DNA of 64,000 nt from Glebionis coronaria (taxonomy: Eukaryota > Streptophyta > Magnoliopsida > Asterales > Asteraceae), in NCBI GenBank assembly GCA_025667525.1, contig CM046878.1:400513275-400577274 (forward strand), given 5' to 3'. The notes beneath the pieces are model-generated. The model did no database searches and was not told where the DNA came from. It saw only the letters and a program-made list of their open reading frames with translations. Position numbers and translations under genes: made by a program. Shown piece by piece: positions 1 through 11,657 of this stretch; position 1 is the first letter of the stretch, and each line of letters begins with the position of its first letter.

Positions 1-443
1 ATTAGTTTAAACTGGCGCTAAACACCCAATTTAAAAACCAAACGGATTAAAAACATGTTCTTGGTGTTCTTGGCACAAATTGGGCATTTGCTAATTACCA
101 ACAATTAAACTCCCATAATGTGCAGATTTGTGATTAAGGGTCCTATAATCACAACCCAACCTTAAAACTTGACACCTCACCACCCCTTTTGTCTCCTTAT
201 GTCTGCCCTGCTCCACACCCATGCATACTGCCAAAAAGGTGGCAGCAATCCAACGTTTGAGATACATGCTTACTTTCTAAGCTGCATATACACCCTTGAA
301 TGCTCTCACACATGCCAGCTACCACTACACAACAAGAAAAGTCACATGATTCTCCAAAGAAGACAAAGACCTCAAGGGCATTTTTGGGACTTTAGCACTA
401 GGGTTTACACGTTTTGCAGCTTGCTAGGACCTTGTACACCCTC

Positions 444-452
444 TATATAAAG
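444..452 (+). promoter_or_regulatory. TATA box of LTR H
   Basis: TATATAAAG is followed about 30 bases later by a pyrimidine-rich stretch (tttgttcctgctttt). This is the usual layout of an LTR U3/R promoter. The position inside an LTR supports the call; no transcript evidence is available. Confidence 0.5.
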
Positions 453-2297
453 GGTCTAGTTCATTTCATTTGTTCCTGCTTTTGGTTTTTCCTTTGTTCA
501 AACACTTGTAAATCCTTTTTCAGTTTAATGAATTTGAGTTAAGTGATTTAAAGAAAGACCAAGTGCCATCTTTATTCTGTTGTTTATGTTCTTAGTTTAC
601 TGCTTTTGAAGTTTAAAACCTGTTTTCAAAAGAGGAGTGTGCACAAGTTTGCATATTTTCCTCATTTTCTTGATATTTTGCTAAGTCTTGTTCCAATCTT
701 GGAATTCTTGGGCTATAGGGCTGATCATAGCATCCTAACTGAGTTGGTTAAGGTGTGGTGAGGCTTATAACTTGGGGATAATCAAGTGTGGGGTAACAAG
801 TTTGCATCAATCAAGATTTTTCCAAGTTTCTTATTTTTCATGTTATTGTGCTTAACCCTTGTTGAATCTTAGCAGGCTTTTGTGGAAGCTTGTGCTTGTT
901 CTTGCTAGCACATAAGCTCAAAATTCGTGGGTGTGGATGTACATCCATGAGGTTTGCTTACTTAATCTCCAAATCTGCTTAAAAAGTGATTTTTGGTGAT
1001 ATTTGTATGAATCTGTTGTTCTTGTGAATTTTGTGGCTTGTTCTTGCTTGAATCTGTTATTTAGACTTGTTTGAGTGTTAATTGATGCTTGGTTGGCCTG
1101 GAATCTTGCTTTGCTTTTGAAAATCTTGATTTGAAAAAGTTAAAGGGGTGTTTGGGTCTACTGATTTGTGCTTGTAATCTGATTTTGTGTTAAGGGAAAG
1201 TGTTGTTTATGCTTTGTATCTGATATACCTTTGTTTGAGAGTGTTTTGCTGCAAGTTTTTGGGTTTGAACACTTGAATTGATCAATCTGCTATTAAGACC
1301 TTGTTTCTGCTTGTTTTGACCTAAGATTTTGGGAACACTTAGTGTGTATGCATGCTTAGGGATAAAATTGGTTTAAACAAAGTTAACATAACCTGTTTGA
1401 AAGATTTGAGGTGTTGAAATTGGCTTGTGTGTCAAATACATCAGCAAAAGTTAGAAATCTGCATGTGTAGTGTTCATCAGTAACTTTCATAGCTTGGATC
1501 TTGCTTAATTCTTTGAACCAGTGCATGAAACCTGTTTAGACTTGCTTATTGGAGTTTATTATAGCTTGTGTGTGCATTTGGTTGAATTTGGTTGGCTGAT
1601 TTGTGCTAAAACTGTTCTTGAATGCTAAACTGCTCATTGTTCATGTCTGTGCTATATCTGGTGATAGATTGATTAAACTGTATCAATTGGCTGTTTGTGA
1701 TTGTGTTATTTTGCTTGTTATTGACTCCTTTTGATCCAAAGATCAATTGGGTGCCTTTGTGAAAACTGAATCCAAGAAAAAGTCACTAAAGACAACAAGT
1801 CAAAATAGTCAAGCAGTGGGAAAAGTTCCCACTGCTCAACATCCAAAACTAGCCCCTGCTAGTGCAATTTTGTCATCAGCTTATCAATAAGCTATTCTAG
1901 CTTATTCTGACTTGCAACAACTTATTTTTTGTAATAGATCTTCATTATTTGACCCATTTAAGTGAACTGGAGCTTATCAGACTTTGACTTTGACTTTTCA
2001 CTAGAAAACCAACTTGTTTGACTTTTAAGATAAGTGCTTATTTGATTTTCCAGCTTATTGAGTGTGCTTGTTTGAAAGTTCTTTGGTTTTTAAGCTTAGT
2101 TTTGTCAAAAGAAACATTTTGCAACTTGAATCAGCTTCTGAGGTGGTCTAGATCATAAAAACGACTATTTTGTCGTTTTGTGAATAAGTTGTTGACTTGT
2201 TTCTGGCTTATTGAGTGGTCTTATTTGAAATTTCTTTTTACAGAAGTCTTTGTTAGGTCAAAAGAAGGTTGTGTGTTAAATTTTAGCTTATGGCATC

Positions 2298-2340
2298 AGC
2301 TTATAGCTTAATGGGCCAAAAAGCCCATTAAGAATAAGCT
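2298..2340. repeat. Inverted repeat (hairpin) in LTR H
   Basis: Arms ttaatgggc (2308-2316) and gcccattaa (2323-2331) are perfect complements around a 6-base loop, extended by agctta/taagct on the outside. A second perfect pair, cttattgggc/gcccaataag, lies at 2456-2484, and a third, aaaacgac/gtcgtttt, at 2158-2179. Confidence 0.6.
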
Positions 2341-3329
2341 GCTTATTATAAGTTAGCTTATTTCACATTTTCAGCTTTTGGGCCTTTGGAAAAAGTTGTT
2401 TAAAATCAAATTTTGAGTCAACCTGTGCTTTTTGAGCTTATTTTGAGCACTTTTTCTTATTGGGCCTTAATTAAGCCCAATAAGGGACTGTTTTGGGTTT
2501 GACCCATTTTCTAGGCCCAATAGGGGTATTTAGGTAATTTCACTTTCATTTCTGAGTTATTTAGGTTAAATTAAGCTAGTTTGCAAGTTTTTAGAATTTT
2601 TTATAATTTTTGGATTTTTAATATTATTTTAATATTATTTTATTATTAAAAATTAAAAGTCTGATTTTCTAGGTTTTTATATTTTTCCTAGGTTCTGAAC
2701 ACTTAATTAGGATTTTTGCAACTTTCCAAATATTTTTTAGGTCTTTTAATTATTTGTTATAATTAATTTAAGATTTAATTGATTTTAGGAGTTTTTAATT
2801 ATTTAAAAATAGTTTTAATTGATTTTAAAATTTTGAAAAATAGTTTTTAGCTTAATTAGAGTATTTTTGAGGTTTACAAACTTGAAAATCTTGTTTAGGG
2901 CTTTTTGATAATTAATTTTGATTTTTAGGGCTTTAATTAGCATTAAAAAGTCATTATCTAATTAATTAAAAGGTTTTTGCAAGTTTTGATTTTTTGTAAA
3001 CTCTTAGAATATTATTTAGGATTTTTGGTGATTTTTAGGAATTTTTAGGAATTAATTTTAATTTTGGTGGTTTTTACGTCTTTACGTGTACGCCTTTTTA
3101 GACTTAGTTTAATCCGTCTTCATAACCGTCATTCTCTTCTAATCCCTTTTCTATTTTTCTTTTCTCAAATATAATCACAAATTAATCCAAATCATTACAC
3201 ACATAACACACTAGCCTCCTTGAGAACGAACTTAATTGGGTCATTCACACACGGTTTTCCTAAATCGTCGTGCTCACTTGCCCTATTTATTGCACTCTTT
3301 TCCTAAAGGTGTAGTTTCACTCAACATCA

Positions 3330-6187
3330 GGCAATGTATCGTAATTTGGTGCGTATAGCAGTATTTCGTTAATTGGATTATTATAAGCCGCATGACATTG
3401 TTACCTTACTACAACAAACAACGGGTAGCTAGCCCGAAACTCAATTTACCCATCTAAATTAGCGTGTCGTCGCAATAATCACGCTTGTGTAAATCTTCCC
3501 ATACATAAATTCGCTTACCAATCAATGTGGCACGACGGGTATCAACCGTCAAGGCGCGAACTGGGGTGATCGTCCCCAAATAGTACTATTATATGCATAA
3601 GCGTCTACCAAATCCCGGTAGTTCACAATTCATGCTAATGGGACTTTTAGTGACATAACCTAATTTTAATAATCCATTTCATTTCATCTATCGGGTCATA
3701 TAATCATTCATCGGGTCATACAATCATTCGGGTCCAAATCAATAAACAAACAATCGGGACAACTAGTGTCCTATTTTATAAAAACTAACATGTTATCTCC
3801 CTCGCGGGTTTATAAAACATTTCATAAAACCATTTAAAAGAGTGCGAGGCTATGAAATCACGTTGATGTGGGAAAGCGGGTTATCGGCAATTCGGATGTA
3901 CGGTACGTGCTTCAACCAGGGAAACCTAGACAAATAATACTCGTCTTAGTTTTGTCCAATGACTTTATAAAAATAACAATTATGTATACATATAATGATT
4001 TTATACATATGATGATGATCAAGTGGGTTTATATATTCTCATTCACTTATTTTTGTGTTATGTGTTGACAACTTTTATATTAGTTTACTAGTTTTACCTA
4101 TTTACATGTTTTAGGTCCAATAAGCCTATTATAAGTTCTTTAACTTGTATTAATCCATTTTATACTTGTATTATCAGTATTTATACTTTACATGTTGGGC
4201 CCAAATGGGTTAAGCCCAATAAGTAATTTTTATAAGTGTTTAACTTATTTAGTTAAATTATTAGTCCAAATATGCTAACTTAGCTCGTTAATGTCCGTAT
4301 GTCATATAGTTCGGGTTTTATCGGTTTTTACTTGTATTAGGTACTTATACATCAGTATATGACTTTTAAAAACTTTACATTAGACGGGTTTGATCGTCTA
4401 AGTTTTAATTGGCGAAAAACGTTAATTTTACGGTAATAGCCGAAAAAGTCGTAAAAATCATGTTTATAGTTTTTATACTTTTAAATCTTATTCAACTACC
4501 ATTTTTATAAAGTGTCCATTTTATTTAACCTTATACATATTTATATAAATGAAATTCATAAGTTAGTGGGTTTTAATTTCACATTTTATACTATATTATT
4601 TGAGTGCTTATATAATAGTATTAAACATTAATTCTTCAAAATCTGATTTTTAGTTTCATCTTCACCATTTTTATCATATCTAGAGTTCTACAATGAGTTA
4701 GAAGCTCATTTTTGGATGGCATGAACTTCATATTATGTGATACAAATAATTTAGTTATAGCTACTGCTCATTCTATGTTTAACTATCCTTAACAGTCTCT
4801 ACAAAACAGACTATTCAGATTAGCACACTCATCTTGTTTTGATCATATCTCACTCATTTTGATGATTCCATTGCATGGCCAACTCTCACATGTGTATGAC
4901 ATCTAATACTTACTGTAAATTGATTCCACCATGCCATTTTATCAGTTTATCATTTGGTAACTTACTGTTTTTATACAGCCATCATATTTAGCAAGATTTT
5001 AACCTTGTTACCTATGGTTTTCCAACTTTTTACCCATGTTTATCAAATCTATCACCACCAAATCCCCACATAATATTATTAATCATCATTCATCATCATA
5101 TAAATATACATAAATAAAGAAAATACAAGATTACATAATCAAAATAACAAGAGAATAGGAAAAACAATCTCTATACCACCATTAGTGATGAAAAGATGAG
5201 GTTTTTGATGAACAAGACTTGGTTTTGGGTAACCAATCTTATGAGATATCAACACCACTTCTAGGATAACCAAGTATTTGTAGATTCCTACAAAAATCAT
5301 CCCATGTTCTTCATGAAAACTCCTTGAGAAATCAGCCCCAAACTCCCTTGAAAACTCCTTTTTACATGTTAAGATCACCTCCAATCTTCATAACTTCAAT
5401 GGGTTTTCATCATATGTAAATTATACATATGATTCCATGGTTAAATTTTATCAAATGAGGGTTGTTTTGGATGAATACGGGACGGAATAGAGAGAGTGAG
5501 GGAGGAGAGTATGAGTGGTTTGCATGAGATGGGATGTGAGAAATGGTTTAGGAAAAGTGGTTTCAAGGAATTAAAAGACAAGTGGTAAACTTCTTTAGGA
5601 AGTTTTGACACATATAGTGTGTGTTGTAGCTTATTTAGATGCCACATGTATGGGGGTGGGCAAGTGTAAACTTGTCCCATCCCCATTAATTTACGGGTAC
5701 TCCTCGATTCTAGTTTCCTCGATTTGCGTGCCCTTGGGTCGTTTTACGAAAAACGTTTTTATAAATTATGAATCAACAGCACAAAACGAATCTAATATAA
5801 ATTGTCTCATCAAAAACGGAGTTCGAAAACGTAAATATGTAATCCTAAGGTTTCCGGTTTAGTCGTATAGGACGTTAAATTATAATCGTAAGTCCTAATC
5901 TCTTCTCGTAAATTTGTGAGTTTATGAACCAACTCAAAATTAAAATCCCAAAATAATATTCACGGACAAATTTATTTTCTGAAATGTCAGACTGTCACCA
6001 AAAACGGTGTATGTAAACGTAAGCACGTAACGTAGAATCCTCCGGTTTAGACGTAGTCGATGCTACTTCAAGACGTGAATCCAAATTTCTTCCTAAAAAT
6101 AAGTGAGTTCATAATATAACATTAAAATAATATTTTTAAATAATACTAGAGAATAAAATATCAACCAGAAATTGACAGATTGTCACA
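3330..6187 (-). repeat. 3' LTR of element A (truncated by LTR H)
   Basis: Base-by-base similar to 12266-14592, except for two blocks (about 3546-3694 and 3738-4110) that are absent from the 5' LTR. The first 608 bases of the right-hand copy (11658-12265) have no partner here because LTR H interrupts at 3330. The minus-strand LTR start TGTGACAATCTG is at 6187. Confidence 0.85.
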
Positions 6188-6207
6188 GCATTTACCCCTA
6201 AACAGGA
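6188..6207 (-). promoter_or_regulatory. Polypurine tract of element A
   Basis: On the minus strand, tcctgtttaggggtaaatg stands directly before the 3' LTR start. It is the equivalent of the PPT of element C (ttttaggaggaaaagc before TGTGACA). The 19-base core recurs exactly at 8129-8147. Confidence 0.55.
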
Positions 6208-7034
6208 TCTTTGTCCTCAAAGATCATCTTATCTTTCTACTCGCTTCTTATAGAGTTAAAGCTATGTGGGTATTTCCTCCACATTCGGTCTTTTCTCACA
6301 AGTGTAATTCATTACAATACGCGAGTTTCATCAAACATAAATATGGGAGTAAGATCAGGCTTAATGTTGACTTACTTTCTCTATCCATGATGTTCACGGG
6401 TTTTTTATAAATGCAACTTTTCGCCGATCTAAACTTTACCAAGAAACAATCAGATTTTCACTTGATAGACATTTTATCAAGTTCGATATACTAAACAAAT
6501 TCACGCAGTCCTTGAAGTCCTAGGGTAGATCCAGCTTATATGCCTTTCAAACCAATCTTTTTACATCATCTCAATAGTCCCATACAACGGGGACTTATAT
6601 CCCAGGATCTTCCAGATCATCAATTCATTTTTTCATGGTTAAAATTTTTGGCATAACTTCGCTACCCATCTGGAACTTCAAGATCTACATTTCATATTCA
6701 CATAACCTCCTGCCCACTACCGGCAGTCAATAAACAGATCCTAATTTAAACAATCATTTCAAGTCATGCGGGTCGGGTATTTTGTAAGGTTAGGTTTGCC
6801 ATCATAGAAAACCTTAAACCTAAAAGACATGTCCAACTCACAATGGGTGTATGTCAGGTGTCTTCATCCCAACTCCTACTTACAGATGCTCTAATATTTA
6901 TCCTCACAAGATTCGATCTTGATCCTAATACGATAATTATCAAGGATAATCTCTCCAAAGGAAAACGATTTTACAGTTTATTACCAAAGGTCAATCATTC
7001 AAACATAGAACAACACTTATAGTATTTTGTATCG
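6208..7034 (-). pseudogene. Decayed 3' pol and untranslated region of element A
   Basis: Lies between the integrase relic and the PPT, where element C has the integrase C-terminus and a chromodomain-like tail. I see no ORF and no motif that I can name; it is assigned by position only. Confidence 0.4.
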
Positions 7035-7290
7035 TTACTTTACCTCGTCCCTTCGATTGGGGTGGTACAAAGTACTCTCATCAAGATTCGTTCTCAATGA
7101 CTTCTGAGCAAACCTCTAGAAATTCGATGTGAAGCGAGGATCTTGATAGAGATGATTGATACAGGTACACCATGTTTACACAACTCCTTTAAATACAAAA
7201 GAGTCAATTTCTTCATCAAGAATATATCATTAACAGGAATGATATTAGCAGATTTGGTCAGTCTGTCGACGATGACCCGAATCGAATCAA
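7035..7290 (-). pseudogene. Integrase core relic of element A
   Basis: Minus-strand translation gives [10 protein letters not shown], then IIPVN..., LTLLYLK and [11 protein letters not shown]. These align in order with the integrase core of element C ([15 protein letters not shown] ... [14 protein letters not shown]). The frame is then lost; the following TNLD and YHP motifs are in other frames. This places the catalytic DDE region of A here. The gene is dead: frameshifts, missing conserved residues around the second Asp, and no long ORF. Confidence 0.8.
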
Positions 7291-8499
7291 ATTAAGATGA
7301 TGACATTTGCAATAGCTAGACGTTTACTAATGTATGAGGCGGTGTCTGCCTTCATAATTTTCCATCAGTGCAACTTCTTCAGATAAAAATACATTAAATC
7401 ATAAATGTCATGAATAAAATACTTATACTTACAAGATTCCAACATAACTATATCTCACAATCCTCCATATTTAGACAATCACAAGTGGCCTTTAAAACAT
7501 TTAACGCCATCGACTCTTAGTATTAATGGTTCACATTAACCGCGAACCCCTTTTTATTATCTATATTATTCTTTTTTTTAACAATCATCAACTATTTTTA
7601 ACTTGTTCGGCAATTTATTTTGCATAGTCATTACTAAGGAATAAATCCTAATTGATTCTTTATCCTTTTTACATAATGCGTCAGTATGTACATTCATCTT
7701 TCCTGATGAAATAATTATCATGTCCACAATTTACTCATAAATTCTTTCTTCATATTTTCTATGTTTTAGTTTCGTCTCAACTATCATTTTTATTAGTTTC
7801 GCTCAATCCGACGTTTAAAGCGTCGATAAATATTACAAGTAATTAAATAATAAATATTTAATTTTTATGAAACGTAAATGTAAAAATTATTAAATTTCTT
7901 AGTTCGACCAATTATAAAAATGTTCAAAATAAATTTGAATTTAATTAACAAGATTTTTGTTGATTTATCGAAAATAATTAATAAGATTCGTAAATGTTCG
8001 AAAAATTCTTTGTTTATACTTTGGTCGAAATTTTCTTAGTTGAAAAGCAACAATTGTCGTTTCAAATTCAAGTCAAGGTTTAAACGGTTTCCTCAATCCC
8101 TCTTAGGTTGTCTTGAGGTATACACAAACATTTACCCCTAAACAGGAGTTTAGTTAAATGATTTGTGTATAAGGGAATAATTTCTTAAAAATCCCTTGAT
8201 AAATTATTTGTCAAAACATATTTCCACTTTCTTTTTGGTAAAACCCAAAATCTTAAATGGCTCAAATTATTGAAGACTCAATATATTCCATTTTTCATTA
8301 ATCACACGATCAAATAATGTAAAGGATTAAGCCTTAAATTACATGTTAAATATTCAAGGTACAGGTTTTCATTGTTCGGCCAATTCAGGGCAATCTATAA
8401 ATAATTATTAACTCATTCTTATTCTTATAAACAAACAGATGGTTCTTAATGATCACGAGCATGAATTTATCAAATTATAGTCTACACACATTCACCAAA
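7291..8499 (-). pseudogene. Decayed RNase H / connection region of element A
   Basis: By spacing this should hold the RNase H and integrase zinc-finger region: about 1.3 kb between the RT and integrase relics, against 1.4 kb in element C. I could not recognise RNase H motifs. It is AT-rich and holds an exact 19-base copy of the PPT block at 8129-8147. Confidence 0.35.
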
Positions 8500-8960
8500 T
8501 TTATGAATACTACATGTGCATTGTCAATCCAAACGATATTACGTGAAACTTATAATGTTCATTACAAGTTCTGGATGTAGTGATTGGAATAGATAATCTT
8601 TTTCGCGGATGCGAAGTTGATGATAACCATGCCGTGGATCAAATCTTTAAAACATACACTAGAACCTCGTATATGATCGAACAAATCTGTCATCTTGGGT
8701 AGTGGATATAGATTTTAATCATCAATTTACTTAGTTTACGGTAATTCAACAAATATAAGGAATCATAACACCATAGATCTTCATGATGACGAGCTCGGTA
8801 GAATAAAATCTTTCTCCGACAACTCTCTTAGTTGTACGGTAACACTTTCGATTCAGATGTTGCTGAAGTACAGCGCACACGCCACGGGTGCAGCACCGGG
8901 AATATAATCAGTACCAAATTCAACTTGCCTTAATGGCGAAAGTCTAGGTAATTCACCAGC
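8500..8960 (-). pseudogene. Reverse transcriptase relic of element A
   Basis: On the minus strand the pre-RT stretch (LRQVEFG..., PGAAPVA) at about 8870-8950 matches the [21 protein letters not shown] segment of element C. It is followed by LRELSEKDFI.PSSS near 8790-8820 and GYHQLRIREKD near 8600-8620. The order is the one expected for RT reading on the minus strand. Multiple stops and frameshifts are present and no YIDD box could be read. Confidence 0.75.
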
Positions 8961-11365
8961 AAATACCTCCTAAAGTTTCAGATAACATAAACATCTTTTA
9001 ATACATTCATTTTAAGTTCTTTCTAGATTACAAGGTCTATGACTAGTTCATAACTATTCATGGTATAATTTCAAGTCTAAATGCAGAATATGGTCATCCA
9101 TCAAGAATTATTTAAATAACTTTTGATAATCAACATCTTATCTTTTAGGGGAATTCTACTCGAGTTCCCATCAATTAAGACAATGTCGTCATGTCATAAT
9201 CAATCAATCCATTCTACTGGAATTATCAACTTTCCAGTTTCATTACCGTTGATAAGATGTGAACTTCTAAAAAGACTAATAATAACACATAATCATTCAC
9301 AGATTCAAGGATATTAGGATACATAACTAACCTTAAAAGAGTAAGGTTAACGCATAATCTATGCGAGAGAATTTCAAATCAGATACAGAAGAAAACATTT
9401 AACGAATATGAATATATCCCATGTTTTCATAATTTGAGTACGCATTCGAAAGCTCCTCGGATCGTTACCCAGGTCATTCAAATGAAATCAAATCAAAAGA
9501 AATGATAGGAACGTCGATACATCCAATCGGGTATCAACACTCGGTAATCAGATATTTTTTCAAAGAATCTCACCACGGGAGAATTGGTCAAGGAGGGGAT
9601 ATCAATTGTCAATTAAGACAATATCCACAGATGAGTAAATTCGACTCAGAAGAATAAATAGTACGGGCACATATGTAGGTGTCCCTATCAATATGTCCCT
9701 ATTTTGCACTTTTTACAGATCTCATAAAACTTAATCTTTCACAATCTTCAAAGAAAATTTAGTGTTTATCAATCAATTTTATGGTGACTACTAATCAGCC
9801 TTGCATGGTCCCTTCAAATTGTATGTAGGCGCGCAACTATATACAATTTCAAGATTAACGATGCAATACTCAGTTCGTCAAAATTTTATCATCATGTTTA
9901 TAATAAAAATATTCTCATGCTTAATTCTTGAATAAGAATCAAAAATAAATTTACAGAAATGTTCTTTGTTATGAAAAACAATTAAGTTTTCCAAAGCGTT
10001 TCATAAACAACTTCATTTCGATAATGATTACTTATAAATCTCACTTTAAATAATTCATGTGGTGATGAAAATTCAATTTTTCCCAAGGGATACTATTGTA
10101 TCTTATAAAAACAATGAGTGATCTGCAAAAGAGTGATCAGGAGTGGTTCACCAACAACTAACTACAATATAAAAGGAAACGAGCTTAGCCAAATAATCAT
10201 GAGGTTCATGACCTCAATGGCACTCAAAAAGAATAATCAACAACGTAACTCAATTCGAGATGAGTACTTGTTCAATGGTTGCATCACTAATTTAATCATT
10301 AGGATGAAGAAATAAAAGATAGATAACATCGATACATGTAGGATTTAGCAATCAAAGGTAGTCTTTTCATTAATCACAAACAAGTCAAAATTGTACCGTA
10401 ACACATTACGTGTCACTATGTCATACAATTCCAAGAACTCATCCTACCAACTGATGTCTCAGTTAAGTTAGTGATTTTTAAAAGATACCACAATGAATAC
10501 TAATCTACAAGAGTCATTAGGTGTTCCACATGTTCCGAAAGATCCATTGGTCCCAATTCAGAAGAAGATTTCTTCAATTTATTTATTGGACTCTGGGCAT
10601 CCTCGTCATTGGACAATGGCCTAGGAACAACCATTAACACGAATCAACAATCAATTAAAACCGTATAATTCAATCACAGAACTTAACGACTTCCTCTTAA
10701 AAATTTCTAATTCCATACAAGTTAAATTTTACTTTATTCAAATTTCAATCAACTTATACTCAATGCAATCTCCTACCTCATTCTTCAATACTTTCAACCT
10801 TATTTTTAGACCTTAATAGGGCAATAAAAGTTCAATATGAACAACACTTAATTTCCAATCCTATAGCTCTTACAACAATAGTTATCAAATGAGTCACTAG
10901 TATGAAATAACTCGATCATTCAATTAGACTTCTCGGAAAGGTACTAGTGGCATGAGGCTTTTGGGTAATGGTTCCAATGACAGCCTCAAGTGCAACATTC
11001 ACCCTTTCGATTTCAAATTTAAGAGTTGGGTGACAACGAATCAGATGACACCTCTCCAGGTGGTAACGTTTTGTCAAACTCCACTCTATAAGGAAAGATC
11101 GTCATGACATCGATATCAGATTTAATCTCGCCAATTCTTCTTCAATATCACAATCAACTAATATCTATATTTCTACGAGTATCAACCATTTGTTGGGATC
11201 ATAAATATCCACAACTTGGTTTAGATCTAGAATAACTAGAATTCCTACGGGAATAGCTTAGATTAATTTGCTAAGGGAGTTAGGGTTTCTTGTGACAATC
11301 TACGTCGTATAAATATCTCGTATAAGTATTAAAATAATCATCAAACAATCATGTAATCAAATTAC
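8961..11365 (-). pseudogene. Decayed gag/protease and leader region of element A
   Basis: Non-coding as it stands. By position it should contain gag, the zinc knuckles and protease. Near 11132-11166 a minus-strand stretch reads ILVDCDIEEEL, resembling the start of the extra acidic ORF of element C (LVDFDIDDEEE) and lying at a comparable distance from the 5' LTR. Nothing else could be named with confidence. Confidence 0.4.
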
Positions 11366-11390
11366 AATATATATATATATATAATCCGAG

Positions 11391-11463
<73 letters not shown>
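11366..11463. repeat. (TA)n microsatellite in the leader of element A
   Basis: Two TA tracts (about 11366-11383 and 11392-11463) separated by aatccgag lie about 200 bases from the PBS. Element C has only short TA-rich stretches at the equivalent place (42360-42405), so the tract has expanded in A. Confidence 0.9.
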
Positions 11464-11465
<2 letters not shown>

Positions 11466-11641
11466 TAGATATATTAAAATAACACTTCTCAGTCTGGCCT
11501 TGTCGGTAACTCGGGAATTATTCGGCACCGTTATAGTCAAAAGATTTTTAGACATTTTTAGAAAAATGTTTATAGTTAAAAGATTTTGAAATGTTTTGAT
11601 CAAAACCTTGGTTTTAAAAATCTTTCGTTCTCTATAACGAG

Positions 11642-11653
11642 AGCTCTGGTACC
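11642..11653 (-). promoter_or_regulatory. Primer binding site of element A
   Basis: Minus strand TGGTACCAGAGC, four bases from the LTR end. It differs by one base from TGGTATCAGAGC, the usual plant site complementary to initiator methionine tRNA. The same variant is used by element C at 42191. Confidence 0.8.
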
Positions 11654-11657
11654 AAAC

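Larger units (their letters stand above)
1..3329 (+). repeat. LTR H (solo LTR or 3' LTR of a plus-strand Gypsy-like element), left end outside window
   Basis: AT-rich non-coding sequence that ends in ...aacatca exactly where sequence homologous to LTR A resumes (ggcaatgtatcg at 3330, matching 12266). The last 900 bases are homologous, in reverse complement, to the 5' LTR of element D. Shared features are the 'gcctccttgagaacga' block and the long run of ATT/TAATATTATT. H is therefore a related, long (more than 3.3 kb) LTR in plus orientation, inserted into the 3' LTR of A. Whether it is a solo LTR or the end of a full element lies outside the window. No coding potential is seen; the short ORF at 169-450 lies upstream of the TATA box and resembles no protein I know. 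Confidence 0.7.

Noticed and set aside
169..450. 93-codon ORF at the window start
   Set aside because: Upstream of the LTR H TATA box, with no homology that I recognise; probably chance.
5139..5384. 81-codon minus-strand ORF, repeated at 13545-13790
   Set aside because: It is present in both LTRs of A only because the LTRs are copies. There is no protein feature, and the equivalent region of LTR C is not open.
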